Assembly: GCA_934096295.1 (NCBI GenBank)
Contig: CAKOLL010000006.1
Location: 1 to 46,524, forward strand
Length of the DNA: 46,524 nucleotides
From: an uncultured Bacilli bacterium
GTDB lineage: Bacteria > Bacillota_I > Bacilli_A > RF39 > UBA660
Reading direction: 5' to 3'
The position numbers and the translations under genes are program-made. The notes beneath the pieces were generated by a model. That model did no database searches, was not told where the DNA came from, and worked only from the letters and a program-made list of their open reading frames with translations. Within the stretch, counting starts at the first letter, position 1; each line of letters begins with the position of its first letter. Positions 23,961 through 32,974 of the stretch are shown here, piece after piece.

Positions 23961-25202
23961 CTATTTTTTATCAATCCAATTTTTTCCTTCGACAACTCTG
24001 GTTACTAACATAGCCGATGCTGAATCTCCGACGACATTTAATAACGTTGCTGGAGCATCTATAATAGTAGCAATAATTGTTAGAATTGGTAAGGCTGCTA
24101 CGTTATAGTTCATCATTGTTAAGATTAACATTTCACTTATTGTTCCCCCACCGATTGGAACGGCTGTTACTAAAAGAGTCGCAAGTAAAGAAACACCAAA
24201 CACTTTAGAAATTTCACCAAATGTTGATAGCGAAGAACCAAATAAACTTACAAGAAACATAATTTTGAATACGCTACCTATGCATGAGCCATCTTTATGA
24301 AAACTTGTTCCTAGAGACACCGTAGTTTCTGCGATATCCTTTGGTACTCCCATTTTTTTAGTACAAGTAATATTAACTGGGACGCTTGCTGCAGATGAAC
24401 ATGTTCCTAAACTTGTTAAAGCTGATGGTAAAATATTTTTCCAGAATGCTTTAACTCCTTTAGTTTTACCAGCTATAAATGCATATAAAGTATAAAATAC
24501 AAACATAAATAAAAGTGAAACAAGGGTATAGACTACAAATGTTTTTAAGAAACCTAAAGCAATTGTTCCTCCTAAAGTACCTATTAAACTAGCAAAATAA
24601 CATCCTAGTCCTATCGGAGCATAATACATAATTATCTCAATTAGTTTATATATTATTTCACTAAATGAATCAAATAATTCTGCAACTTTCTTTCCCTTTT
24701 CTCCAGATTTATTAATAGCTAAACCGAATAAAACTGACACAACTATTAAAGCAATAAGGTTATTGGTAGATAAAAGGTTTGTAAAAGAATCTGTTGATAA
24801 AACATTTACTGTTCTTTCTAAAAGATTTAACTCTGGTATGGATTCTGTATTGTTATCAAATATTTCTTTTATTGCTCCGGTATCATTTGGATTTACTAAA
24901 TTAATAAATGATGTTGTCAAAAAACCAAATATTACTGCAATCACAGATGTTATTAAAAATATAATGATTGTACTAATTAGAATTTTACTAAGTCTTTTTT
25001 TCTCATTCATTTTTGAGATTGATGATGTAATAGTAAAGAATATTAAAGGAACAATAATTACTAGTAAAAGATTTAAAAATAAATCTCCAAGTGGCTTTAC
25101 AATATTCGCTTTTTCTTTGAAAATAATACCACAAATTGCACCAATTATTACACTACCTAAGAGAATTAATGTTCCTCTGTAATTTTTAATAATTTTTCTC
25201 AT
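23961..25202 (-). CDS. Dicarboxylate/amino-acid:cation symporter (DAACS)
   Basis: A 413-residue multi-pass membrane protein of the glutamate/aspartate transporter family. LGTCSSAASVPV (about 270) is the serine-rich re-entrant loop, HKDGS follows in the next helix, PIGGGTISEM is the second re-entrant loop, and DAPATLLNVVGDS near the C-terminus is the substrate and Na+/H+ site. The Cys in the serine loop and HKDG in place of NMDG are small departures, so the substrate may differ from glutamate. AAGGAGG precedes ATG 25202. It is monocistronic. Confidence 0.92.
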   Translation of the reverse strand: MRKIIKNYRGTLILLGSVIIGAICGIIFKEKANIVKPLGDLFLNLLLVIIVPLIFFTITSSISKMNEKKRLSKILISTIIIFLITSVIAVIFGFLTTSFINLVNPNDTGAIKEIFDNNTESIPELNLLERTVNVLSTDSFTNLLSTNNLIALIVVSVLFGLAINKSGEKGKKVAELFDSFSEIIYKLIEIIMYYAPIGLGCYFASLIGTLGGTIALGFLKTFVVYTLVSLLFMFVFYTLYAFIAGKTKGVKAFWKNILPSALTSLGTCSSAASVPVNITCTKKMGVPKDIAETTVSLGTSFHKDGSCIGSVFKIMFLVSLFGSSLSTFGEISKVFGVSLLATLLVTAVPIGGGTISEMLILTMMNYNVAALPILTIIATIIDAPATLLNVVGDSASAMLVTRVVEGKNWIDKK

Positions 25203-25307
25203 TTTTCCTCCTTATAAAATTATTAAAAGTTTAGACATATTTCCTAGGCATTCCTCCCTCAATTAAATTAATCTTATCATATTATATTAATTTTTCAAAA
25301 CAAATAT

Positions 25308-25332
25308 AACAAAAAACGTCTTACTTGACGTT
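25308..25332 (-). terminator. Terminator of the signal peptidase gene
   Basis: AACGTC (25315-25320) pairs with GACGTT (25327-25332) and is followed on the minus strand by TTTTTTG. It starts on the stop codon. Confidence 0.85.
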
Positions 25333-26102
25333 TATTTTAAAGATGGAAGATTAAAGTTATCATCATCGTCATCATCATAGAATTGAAAAAATGAGTTAGT
25401 TTTTGGCTTTTCTACTTCTTTTTTTATTTCTTTTGGTGGTGTATATGTTAATAACTTTTTCTTTTTAAATGAGATTAATGGTCTATTTAAAAATTTACTA
25501 AACTTACCATTACTTGTTTCTGTTTTTAATTTAAGTATTTTTATAATATCCTTTACAATTACATAAAGAGCTGGTATTAAAACGCAGATAATCCATCCAG
25601 TTTTTGTTGCTAAGAGACTTTGAACTCTTCCAAGTTGGGGAATTCTTATGGCAACCTTACCAACAATATTACTAAAATCAACATCAACTCCATCATCTAC
25701 CAAATTAAAATCTCCTTTGGTTCTATAATGATATTTACCGTCCGCATCCTTACTTACGGCAATAACACGGTGAGTTATGGTTCCCCCATGAACTCCTGGG
25801 ATACTCGAATTAAATGTTATGACATCATTTATTTTAATGTCTTCAGGTTTATCAACTTTTACATCAATTACTACATCGTAGACATTAATATTTGGCGTCA
25901 TACTTGGAGTAATAATTGTATATAATGAAAATTTTGGTTCGTATCCACTACCTTTGGCAGCATATATTCTTACAGCAACAAAATAGTAAATTAATGCTCC
26001 CATTATAAGAATAAGCAAAGTAAAAATTGTCCAACTTACTATAGTTGAAAGAAATTTTAAAGTTTCCCGAAAATTAGACGTCTTTTTTACTTCGGAGTTC
26101 AT
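25332..26102 (-). CDS. Signal peptidase I of the SipW (ER) type
   Basis: A 256-residue membrane protease. There is an N-terminal helix (about 21-45), catalytic Ser67 in TPSMTPN and His111 in ITHRVIAV. His in place of the usual Lys marks the SipW/ER-type Ser-His dyad. A second helix is at about 168-190. The cytoplasmic tail ends in a run of Asp before NFNLPSLK. In Bacillus, SipW matures TasA and related fibre proteins; no such substrate is adjacent here. The promoter is at 26127-26155. Confidence 0.88.
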   Translation of the reverse strand: MNSEVKKTSNFRETLKFLSTIVSWTIFTLLILIMGALIYYFVAVRIYAAKGSGYEPKFSLYTIITPSMTPNINVYDVVIDVKVDKPEDIKINDVITFNSSIPGVHGGTITHRVIAVSKDADGKYHYRTKGDFNLVDDGVDVDFSNIVGKVAIRIPQLGRVQSLLATKTGWIICVLIPALYVIVKDIIKILKLKTETSNGKFSKFLNRPLISFKKKKLLTYTPPKEIKKEVEKPKTNSFFQFYDDDDDDNFNLPSLK

Positions 26103-26126
26103 ACCACACTTCCCTTATTCTTTTTT

Positions 26127-26155
26127 ATTATAACCAAATATTTAATAAATAGCAA
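26127..26155 (-). promoter_or_regulatory. Promoter of the signal peptidase gene
   Basis: Minus strand TTGCTA (26150-26155), 17 nt, TATAAT (26127-26132). Confidence 0.65.
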
Positions 26156-26222
26156 TAAACATTACAAAATTTAACGTCAAAAAAAGACAATTTTTGGCAT
26201 TATTTTTTTTCACTTTTTTGTA

Positions 26223-26231
26223 TGGTATAAT
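26223..26231 (+). promoter_or_regulatory. Extended -10 of the DUF4177 gene
   Basis: TGGTATAAT with TATAAT at 26226-26231, about 26 nt before the ATG at 26257. The promoter looks intact although the gene is frameshifted. Confidence 0.5.
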
Positions 26232-26256
26232 AAAAATATGTAAAGAAGAAATTGTC

Positions 26257-26450
26257 ATGTATAAATATGATTATGTAAAAATTAAATGTCAACTTACTGG
26301 ATGGGGATTTGGTAGAGCTCATATTATGTTACCGAAAATTATAAAAAAAATATCGAAGATAAAGCTAAAGAGGGATGGAAATATATTGGATTTATTCCTA
26401 CTAAACAACGTGGATCTGGCTATATTCAAGAATTAGATTTAATATTTTAA
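26257..26450 (+). pseudogene. Frameshifted DUF4177 gene
   Basis: From ATG 26257 the frame reads MYKYDYVKIKCQLTGWGFGR, the N-terminus of DUF4177 proteins. After about 26320 the family sequence continues in a different frame as YKKNIEDKAKEGWKYIGF and then IPTKQRGSGYIQELDLIF, ending at TAA 26448-26450. One or two bases were lost or gained between about 26315 and 26345, close to an A8 run. Together both parts make a normal protein of about 64 residues. Either the gene is broken or the assembly has an indel. Confidence 0.75.
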
Positions 26451-26555
26451 AAAGAAATAAAGACGTCTTAACTTCCTTAAAATTAATTATTTTTAAGAAA
26501 TATGAATATTTTTTTCAAAAAATGGATAAAATTAAATATAATTTGCAATATATAC

Positions 26556-26584
26556 TTTACAAAAATGCAAATTTATATTAAAAT
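26556..26584 (+). promoter_or_regulatory. tRNA-Cys promoter
   Basis: TTTACA (26556-26561), 17 nt, TAAAAT (26579-26584), 10 nt before the tRNA. Confidence 0.6.
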
Positions 26585-26594
26585 TATCTTACGT

Positions 26595-26669
26595 GGAACC
26601 GTAGCCAAGTGGCTAAGGCGTGGGTCTGCAACACCCTGATCACCAGTTCGAATCTGGTCGGTTCCTCCA
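26595..26669 (+). tRNA. tRNA-Cys (GCA)
   Basis: 75 nt with encoded CCA. Acceptor GGAACCG pairs with CGGTTCC, the T arm is ACCAG-TTCGAAT-CTGGT, and the anticodon loop CTGCAAC holds GCA. The first anticodon-stem pair is a T-T mismatch in my fold. It is a lone tRNA gene with its own promoter and terminator. Confidence 0.95.
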
Positions 26670-26680
26670 ATTAGTAAATG

Positions 26681-26705
26681 AAGCCTTTATTCTAGGGCTT
26701 TTTTT
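26681..26705 (+). terminator. tRNA-Cys terminator
   Basis: AAGCC (26681-26685) pairs with GGCTT (26696-26700), followed by a T run. Confidence 0.75.
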
Positions 26706-26730
26706 AATACATTTTCTGTTTTAGGTACAA

Positions 26731-26783
26731 TAAAAAATAGTGACTATTAAAACTGTTCATTTGAGATTCAGTTTATAGCCACT
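26731..26783 (-). terminator. Terminator of the lipoprotein gene, bidirectional
   Basis: AGTGGCTATAAACTG pairs with CAGTTTTAATAGTCACT with small bulges (26739-26783), and a T run follows on the minus strand. Confidence 0.6.
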
Positions 26784-26816
26784 TTTTCATTATATAAATT
26801 ATAATTACACTTTAAT

Positions 26817-27671
26817 TTATTTTTTATCTATTCTAATACTTAAACTTTCTTCGGTATCGTTAAACCACACGGTTACCTCATAGCCATTTTCATCTTTTCC
26901 TTCAAAGTGAGATGTATAACTTTCATCTTGAACAAATCCTTTTGATTTCAAGCTGTCAATATATTCTTCATATATATTTTCGGTTATTCCATACGAATAT
27001 ATTTTAAATTCATCTTTTTCATCTGTTATTATTACATGATGTTTTTCATTTGGTTTACTAATTTTTTTAGCAATTTCTGAATCTGGCCATGTGTCAGCGT
27101 CAGTAGTATTTTGGTCTAATTTCCATGATTTAGTTGTAAAATTATAGTATGCAATATATAATTTATTACCACTTATAATTCCTAATTGTAATTCTTTTGG
27201 GTCCATTAAGTTGAATTGTTCATCAGTTGGATAATCATACCAAGCTGAATCTTCATAACCTACGGTAAATCTTAAATCAGTTAATTGTTCACCTTTTTGA
27301 ACTAACTTATTCTTTTCTCCGATTAAAGTTACATTTTTTGGTGAGTCATTTTCTTCAATATATCCATCATGATTTTTCATAAATTCATCATAAACTGATA
27401 GTTCACTATCTGATACACCATTTTTTACTTTATATGAAAAATTTACCCCGATAATATCATATTTAGAATTGTTTGTTAATGATAAAACATAACAATCATA
27501 ACCATCACATTTACCTGATACCGTCTCCCATTTAAAATCTTCTATTGATAAATCACTTGCTTTTAAAGATTTATTTCCCAAAATACCATTAGAATTTTCT
27601 TTTCCTCCACAACCTGTCACACTAAATACCATAAGTAGACTAAGCAAAATAGTAAATATTTTTTTCTTCAC
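26817..27671 (-). CDS. Lipoprotein with an FxLYD-like domain
   Basis: A 284-residue lipoprotein. The signal peptide MKKKIFTILLSLLMVFSVTG ends at lipobox VTGC, so Cys21 would be lipidated. I use GTG 27671, 6 nt after AAAGGAGG, rather than the longer in-frame ATG. Residues about 35-130 (LSLTNNSKYDIIGVNFSYKV) look like an FxLYD/DUF4352-type immunoglobulin-like domain; the rest is unassigned. It is an extracytoplasmic surface protein of unknown role. Confidence 0.75.
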   Translation of the reverse strand: MKKKIFTILLSLLMVFSVTGCGGKENSNGILGNKSLKASDLSIEDFKWETVSGKCDGYDCYVLSLTNNSKYDIIGVNFSYKVKNGVSDSELSVYDEFMKNHDGYIEENDSPKNVTLIGEKNKLVQKGEQLTDLRFTVGYEDSAWYDYPTDEQFNLMDPKELQLGIISGNKLYIAYYNFTTKSWKLDQNTTDADTWPDSEIAKKISKPNEKHHVIITDEKDEFKIYSYGITENIYEEYIDSLKSKGFVQDESYTSHFEGKDENGYEVTVWFNDTEESLSIRIDKK

Positions 27672-27794
27672 AAATTTCCTCCTTTTAAAAAAAAATATTA
27701 TTTTCAATATTCTATAACTTTCATTAGGTTTATCTTATTAGCACCTCCTCTATTATTTTAATTATATCATATTTTTGTCGCTATAAATAGCAAA

Positions 27795-28212
27795 ATGTCG
27801 AAATTAAAAATATAAGAGAAGAATTGGAAATAACACAAGAAGAAATATCAAAAGTTTTAGGATGTACTAGAACAGCATATTCCTTGTGGGAAATAAATAA
27901 AAATACAATACCGTTACTAAAATATCGAATGTGTATAATATAAATATTGACTATTTGGTAGATCTATCAGATGAGAAACATACAAAATTTAAAAAAGCAG
28001 AAATTGATAGAATTAAGTTAGGAAGAAAAATTAAAGAAGCTAGAAAATCAGCTAATTATACACAGGAAAAACTTTCTTCAAAATTAAATACGACACATTC
28101 TGTTATTAGTGCTTATGAATCAGGTAAATCAACAGTATCTACATTATTTATAATAGAAATTGCAAAACTAACTAATAAATCATTAAATTGGTTATTAGAT
28201 AAAGTTCAATAA
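27795..28212 (+). pseudogene. Frameshifted double-HTH XRE regulator
   Basis: From ATG 27795 one HTH reads KNIREELEITQEEISKVLG and then CTRTAYSLWEINKNTIPL. The frame then changes near 27920 to KISNVYNINIDYLVDLS and continues into a second complete HTH, LGRKIKEARKSANYTQEKLS to ISAYESGKSTV, ending in LNWLLDKVQ at 28212. Proteins with two XRE domains joined by this YLVDLS linker are common in Firmicutes, so a single-base deletion is the simple reading. The second HTH alone (GTG 27931) could still be translated as 93 residues. TGTCG repeats around 27776 and 27796, with GCTAT-AA-ATAGC between, could be its operator. Confidence 0.75.
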
Positions 28213-28234
28213 ATATATTTTAGTTATAAACAAA

Positions 28235-28284
28235 ATAAAAACTGCCAGAAAATTAAGTAATTAATTTGTGACAGTCTTTTTTAA
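28235..28284 (+). terminator. Bidirectional terminator
   Basis: AACTGCCA pairs with TGACAGT (28241-28275, one mismatch) across an AT-rich loop, with T runs on both sides. It serves the HTH gene and the membrane protein gene at 28288. Confidence 0.6.
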
Positions 28285-28287
28285 TAT

Positions 28288-29892
28288 TTATTTTAATCTT
28301 ACTGCATATTCTCTATTTCTAATGGTTATAAGCAAATTAATTTTATCGGCTTCATTTATTTCTCCATCTGTTTCTAATATAAGTTTATTTATTTCTCGAG
28401 CTGGATTTGCATATCTTACTTTCATTGTTTTTTTATTTCCAGCATATGTGTATTCAATTTTCATGAAATTAGATGCAAAGGCATTTAAGTCATTAATGCT
28501 TTGATATGATGGAGCCGTATTATCTAACGTTAAATCATAATCCATTACTATTAAAGATAATTTATTTTGATATGATGAATCTGCTACGACAACATCGGTA
28601 CAATTATAACGATTTGTTTTATATCCACATTCATATTGATATTCATATCTATTTGTTATAAGCATAGTCTTTATATTTATTGAAGAATCTTTTAAAGCTG
28701 TTCCTGAAAGAGATATTTTCTCATTTAATTTGGCTGTTCTTACTCTTTCAACACTTGTATATTTTGTTGGTTTTAATTTAATCGTGGCAGTTTTAGCTAA
28801 AAATGAATTACTTTTAGTTGATGTTCCAAGATACAAAACTATTTTGAAACTTCTATTAACATACCTTTTATCTATTTCATATGCCATTACATATGTTTTT
28901 TTATCTTTTACTTTAATTATATCATTCATATATGGATCTCCATAATCTAGAAAATTATTTCCTAAATTTAAAGATGGATAAACATATTTGCTTCCGTAAT
29001 AAAGTTTAAAATTATCATAATCAATTTGTGAATCTCTATTTGAGTTATTTGTTACTTCAAATCTTATAACAACATAATATTTATCTTTATCTATTATATT
29101 TCCTTTTAAATCTATATCAGTTATCATGCTGTCAATTATTTTATAAGTCATTCCAGCATTAGAAAAAGTTTTATTTTCTTTATAAGTATATCTTACTTTT
29201 TCAACATTCTTATATATTAGAAAACCAAATACTACCACTAAAACGGCCCCGATTAAATAAAATATTTTTTTATTTTCTAAATAATAATATTTAAGTTCTC
29301 GGATAAATCTTCGAACTCCTCTTTTAGCTTTGTAGGTTTGAAAATTTAAATTTAATTCTATTTCTTCACTATCTGCTGCAGTTATTTCTAGTTCTTTTAA
29401 GTCATTTTTAAAATTAAATTGTTTAACATTAAAACCTAATGCTCTGATTGATATAAATATCAAAAAGAAATAACTTGGATAATAAATTAAATTAGCAAAA
29501 TCTCGATATGTTCTAGCACTTGCTGCTGGCCATAAACCTTTACTTAATGAATTAATTAAAAATGCTGCAGTTATAATTCCTGCTAGTAAGATTATGTAAT
29601 ATACTATGGTAAAGAAATATAACTTTGTAGGTTTCTTTTTCATTTTTAAAAGAACATATATTGCTATTAAAGTTATTATCATGGCTAAAATCGCAACATA
29701 TAACCAGTTACTTATTGTGGTTGCTACTAAGTCATCAGTAACTGTTACACTATAGTTGTTGGCAGCATATTCTTTAAAAAATCCTACAACATTGTTTGTT
29801 TTAACAATTATAAACACACTTAAAACAGCTAGAATAAAATGAATTTTTCTAAAGTTTTTTATTAAGAACGCGTATGGCTTTTTTAAGATCAT
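28288..29892 (-). CDS. Multi-pass membrane protein with an FxLYD/DUF4352-like outer domain
   Basis: A 534-residue protein. Five or six helices lie in residues about 15-160, then a cytoplasmic stretch, another helix (about 213-235), and a long outer domain. Within it YYVVIRFEVTNNSNRDSQIDY resembles FxLYD/DUF4352 immunoglobulin-like folds. I use ATG 29892, because the upstream TTG is too close to the AAGGG site. There are no catalytic motifs that I recognise. It resembles the lipoprotein at 26817 in fold type only. Confidence 0.65.
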   Translation of the reverse strand: MILKKPYAFLIKNFRKIHFILAVLSVFIIVKTNNVVGFFKEYAANNYSVTVTDDLVATTISNWLYVAILAMIITLIAIYVLLKMKKKPTKLYFFTIVYYIILLAGIITAAFLINSLSKGLWPAASARTYRDFANLIYYPSYFFLIFISIRALGFNVKQFNFKNDLKELEITAADSEEIELNLNFQTYKAKRGVRRFIRELKYYYLENKKIFYLIGAVLVVVFGFLIYKNVEKVRYTYKENKTFSNAGMTYKIIDSMITDIDLKGNIIDKDKYYVVIRFEVTNNSNRDSQIDYDNFKLYYGSKYVYPSLNLGNNFLDYGDPYMNDIIKVKDKKTYVMAYEIDKRYVNRSFKIVLYLGTSTKSNSFLAKTATIKLKPTKYTSVERVRTAKLNEKISLSGTALKDSSINIKTMLITNRYEYQYECGYKTNRYNCTDVVVADSSYQNKLSLIVMDYDLTLDNTAPSYQSINDLNAFASNFMKIEYTYAGNKKTMKVRYANPAREINKLILETDGEINEADKINLLITIRNREYAVRLK

Positions 29893-29922
29893 TTTAACCA
29901 ACCCTTTTCTTAAATAATTTTA

Positions 29923-29952
29923 TCAAAAAAAACAACCCTTTGTAAAGTTGTT
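29923..29952 (-). terminator. Terminator of the LysM gene
   Basis: AACAAC (29931-29936) pairs with GTTGTT (29947-29952), followed on the minus strand by eight T. Confidence 0.8.
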
Positions 29953-29953
29953 T

Positions 29954-30403
29954 CTATCTTTTTGTTACTAATACTTGGTCTTTTAGTAAATATATTGTTT
30001 CATTTTGATTAAGTAAGTCAAGTTTTGATATTTTAAACACTTTACTTACCGTATCTAATGTATCTCCTTCGGCAGTTATATAATAACTATAATTATTTTT
30101 AGGAATTAATAGCTCTTGCCCCGGATAAATGTAATCTTCCATTTCAAGGCCATTTAAACTTGCAAGTAATGTTGGATTAATATTATATTTTTCTGCTATT
30201 TTATATAATGAATCTCCACTTTCTATTACATATGTATTAAAATACTTTTCTTCATTTTTAGGTACTATTATTTCCATTCCAGCCCTTAAATCACTATCAA
30301 AATATAGATTATTTAAACTCATTAAATCTTGCGGAGATATATTAAATTTACTTGCTAGAGTCCTAATATTTTCTCCATCTTTTACTAAATAATTATTAAA
30401 CAT
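29954..30403 (-). CDS. Triple LysM protein
   Basis: A 149-residue protein made almost entirely of three LysM repeats (about 3-48, 52-98 and 103-147), each with the D/E-G-D-T/S-L-x-x-V/I-A pattern (GENIRTLASKF, GDSLYKIAEKY, GDTLDTVSKVF). LysM binds N-acetylglucosamine polymers such as peptidoglycan. No signal peptide or membrane helix is visible, so export is unexplained. AGGAG precedes ATG 30403. Confidence 0.88.
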   Translation of the reverse strand: MFNNYLVKDGENIRTLASKFNISPQDLMSLNNLYFDSDLRAGMEIIVPKNEEKYFNTYVIESGDSLYKIAEKYNINPTLLASLNGLEMEDYIYPGQELLIPKNNYSYYITAEGDTLDTVSKVFKISKLDLLNQNETIYLLKDQVLVTKR

Positions 30404-30445
30404 GTTATCACTCCTAGTATAAGATATGTTTAATTATTATTTTGG

Positions 30446-31519
30446 TTAGTCAATAAAAATCATATTAGTGTTATTAAATTCCCATTCACTATATTTAAGT
30501 AAAGGCTTTTCTCCATATAATGGATTAAAATAATATAATGTATCTTTCGATATATAATATATATCTAAATTATCTACCTTGACTATTTTACTTACATCTT
30601 TATTTGTTACTAAGAAGTCTTTTTTAAATGTTCCATAGAGTTTGTTATCTTTTAAATTGTAATTATAATATTTAGTATGTTCAAAATTTAGTTTATTGTT
30701 TTTTAATTTTTGATTGGTAACATTTTCCCATTTACCATCATTATTTATTTTATAATCTGTTTTATAAATATCTTTTTTCTTTAAATCTATATAATATTCA
30801 AGTTCATTTTTATTATCATATATATATACTTTGTTTTTATAATCTCCGAGAAAATAACTATCAAAATATAATTCATATCTTAATTTTATATCACTTACTT
30901 TAGCATTTTTAAATGTTATTAAGTTTATTTTAGAAAATTGATAATCGTTGTTATAATCAGGAACTAATAAATAATCTTTAGTTTGATATATTAGATTTAA
31001 TTTATATATATCTTTGTTAAATAAACTAATCGTTGTATTTTTCTTTGGACTTAAATATACAAATTCGTGATAATTCCATAACAAAAATGTATGATTTTCT
31101 AATGAATCTATTTGAATGTTTTTATATGTATCATTCTTTTTAAATTCATTAGAATTATTTGGATAATAATATCCTTCTTCATTTGAACATACATCATATA
31201 AATTTATATTTTTAGTTTTAAATGATAAGCATGTATCATCATTATTTTTAGTGATTGTAATGTCTTCCACTAACTTTCTTTTATTGGTATACTTATCAAA
31301 TGATATAATATCATATTCTTTATTATCATATGTAAATATAAAACTATAGTATTTTTCTTTTTTGTGATAGTTTTCATTTACTTTTACATCATTTATGTTG
31401 TATTCGAGATTATAATTGTGAGATGCATTTAAAAAGTAAATAAATACTAAAAAAATTACAACTAAAAATATAATTAGGTTTATTAATTTTCTTTTATTTG
31501 TTTTCTTCTGCATGACCAT
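30446..31519 (-). CDS. Membrane-anchored protein of unknown function
   Basis: A 357-residue protein: a basic N-terminus, one helix (about 14-31), then an outer domain rich in Lys, Asn and Tyr. Repeated short blocks like FDKYTNKRKLV, INLITFKNAKV and DNKNELEYYIDL suggest a beta-propeller-like or WG-type repeat structure; this is a guess. The start overlaps the PH-domain gene by 26 bp, so the two are probably co-translated. No recognised catalytic motif. Confidence 0.6.
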   Translation of the reverse strand: MVMQKKTNKRKLINLIIFLVVIFLVFIYFLNASHNYNLEYNINDVKVNENYHKKEKYYSFIFTYDNKEYDIISFDKYTNKRKLVEDITITKNNDDTCLSFKTKNINLYDVCSNEEGYYYPNNSNEFKKNDTYKNIQIDSLENHTFLLWNYHEFVYLSPKKNTTISLFNKDIYKLNLIYQTKDYLLVPDYNNDYQFSKINLITFKNAKVSDIKLRYELYFDSYFLGDYKNKVYIYDNKNELEYYIDLKKKDIYKTDYKINNDGKWENVTNQKLKNNKLNFEHTKYYNYNLKDNKLYGTFKKDFLVTNKDVSKIVKVDNLDIYYISKDTLYYFNPLYGEKPLLKYSEWEFNNTNMIFID

Positions 31520-31937
31520 ATTTTTGTTTTTCTTCCATCATCATTTCTGTTATGTTAGTTTCTATTTCATCAAGTCCACTTTTTGGAAGATTTGATATTG
31601 TTACTTCTTCTTTTACTGTATCAATTTTAATTTGTCCCCAGATTAAGCCTTGATATACTAATAAGTCATTGTATAAATCTGGTGTAATTGAACTTAAGAA
31701 ATAGCCCCAGACAACACGTTTTTGACCAATTAAGATTCTTTTATTTGTTAAAACAACTACACATGTTTGGAATAGTTCATAAAATTTATCATTTTTTTGA
31801 CCTGCGAAAGCAAATGTTACATATTCTCCGGGATTAAGATGTTTTTCTACTACCTCACAATGGTCTTTTAAATTCCAGATTACTCCGCCTGGATGTCTGC
31901 GTTTAAATTCCAATGCTTTATCATAAACTTGTCCCAT
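31494..31937 (-). CDS. Bacterial PH-domain protein
   Basis: A 147-residue cytoplasmic protein. The section from about 38 to 128 (YVTFAFAGQKNDKFYELFQT, VVVLTNKRILIGQKRVVWGY and IDTVKEEVTISNLPK) matches the bPH_1-type pleckstrin-homology fold. Such proteins bind peptides or other bPH partners. Coupling to the membrane protein downstream suggests they act together. Confidence 0.75.
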   Translation of the reverse strand: MGQVYDKALEFKRRHPGGVIWNLKDHCEVVEKHLNPGEYVTFAFAGQKNDKFYELFQTCVVVLTNKRILIGQKRVVWGYFLSSITPDLYNDLLVYQGLIWGQIKIDTVKEEVTISNLPKSGLDEIETNITEMMMEEKQKYGHAEENK

Positions 31938-31985
31938 AATATCACCTAATTATATTTTATAATAAATTTTATAATTTAGCAATTG

Positions 31986-32924
31986 TTAGTTTAAATATTT
32001 ACTGTATACCCAACGGTTATTATAAATTTGTGTCCAATTATTTTCTGTTTTTATAACACTTACTGTAGTATTGTTAGGTATTTTATATAAAATAACATTA
32101 CCATTTGGTTTATTTCTAACATTTAATAAGGCTGCAGTTGTACTTTTTGATTCATAATATTTTTTAGGTTTTGTCTTAGTAAGATAGTTACTCGCTACAT
32201 ATTCTTTATCATTTAATTTAGCCCAACCATTATTAATACTTTTTACTTTAATCTTTGTATCTTTATGTAAGAGATTTACAAATTTATAATTAGTTCCAGG
32301 ACCATATCTTATATTTAAGTTAGCTGTTGTATAATAAACATCGTCTTCTTTTCTTTCTTCATCCTTTATTTTTACGAAACTAATATTTTTAGTATTTTTT
32401 ATCGTTGTAAAGTTAGGATCTATAAACATACCATGTTCTGGTTTAATATTATATTCTGTAGTTTTTAAAATCCATAAACCAAGATTATTTTTGGCCCAGC
32501 CTGAACCAGACATTTTTCCTCGACCTAAAGTTATATGAAAATGTGGTCCAGTTGCAAATCCATCTGCTCCCTTAGGAAATACTCTTTCATTTCTTTGATA
32601 CTTTCTACCTACATAAACATTTTTTAAATCTTTATCTTCAGGATGAACAACCATTATAGTAATGTAATCCGTAAATGTTGGCGTTATTACAGGAGTTGTA
32701 CTTTCTAACCATATTGTATTTGAAGCTCTCAGCCCAACACCATAAACTTTTTTTACTACTAGCTCATCACATGGGCAATAAAAGTAACTGTTGTTACCAG
32801 AACCACAGGCATCATCAATTGGATAATCTTTCAAATTACCTTCCGAATGTCTTTTATGCGTATAATTATCGTCATACCCTTGAGTTATATTCATTATTTT
32901 TAGTGGATAAGTTAAATAATTCAT
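31986..32924 (-). CDS. M23-like cell-wall endopeptidase with two SH3 domains
   Basis: A 312-residue protein. The N-terminal 180 residues look like a LytM/M23 metallopeptidase: HSEGNLKDYPIDDA (His26 and Asp37/38 region) and GPHFHITLGRG (His128 and His130) would bind zinc. Two bacterial SH3 domains follow (about 197-250 with LNIRYGPGTNYKFV and 262-312 with LLNVRNKPNGN), the usual wall-binding module. No signal peptide is present, as in phage endolysins; it may be a captured endolysin or be exported in another way. Confidence 0.75.
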   Translation of the reverse strand: MNYLTYPLKIMNITQGYDDNYTHKRHSEGNLKDYPIDDACGSGNNSYFYCPCDELVVKKVYGVGLRASNTIWLESTTPVITPTFTDYITIMVVHPEDKDLKNVYVGRKYQRNERVFPKGADGFATGPHFHITLGRGKMSGSGWAKNNLGLWILKTTEYNIKPEHGMFIDPNFTTIKNTKNISFVKIKDEERKEDDVYYTTANLNIRYGPGTNYKFVNLLHKDTKIKVKSINNGWAKLNDKEYVASNYLTKTKPKKYYESKSTTAALLNVRNKPNGNVILYKIPNNTTVSVIKTENNWTQIYNNRWVYSKYLN

Positions 32925-32974
32925 GTTCTCACCTCACTATATTATATGAACTAGTCCATATTTTTAAAGTGCGT

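Noticed and set aside
24763..25182. Plus-strand open frame of 139 codons inside the symporter gene
   Set aside because: Shadow frame with no start signal or recognised motif.
25230..25257. Possible six-codon leader peptide upstream of the symporter gene
   Set aside because: A GGGAGG before an ATG and a short frame exist, but there is no attenuator structure or coding bias to support it.
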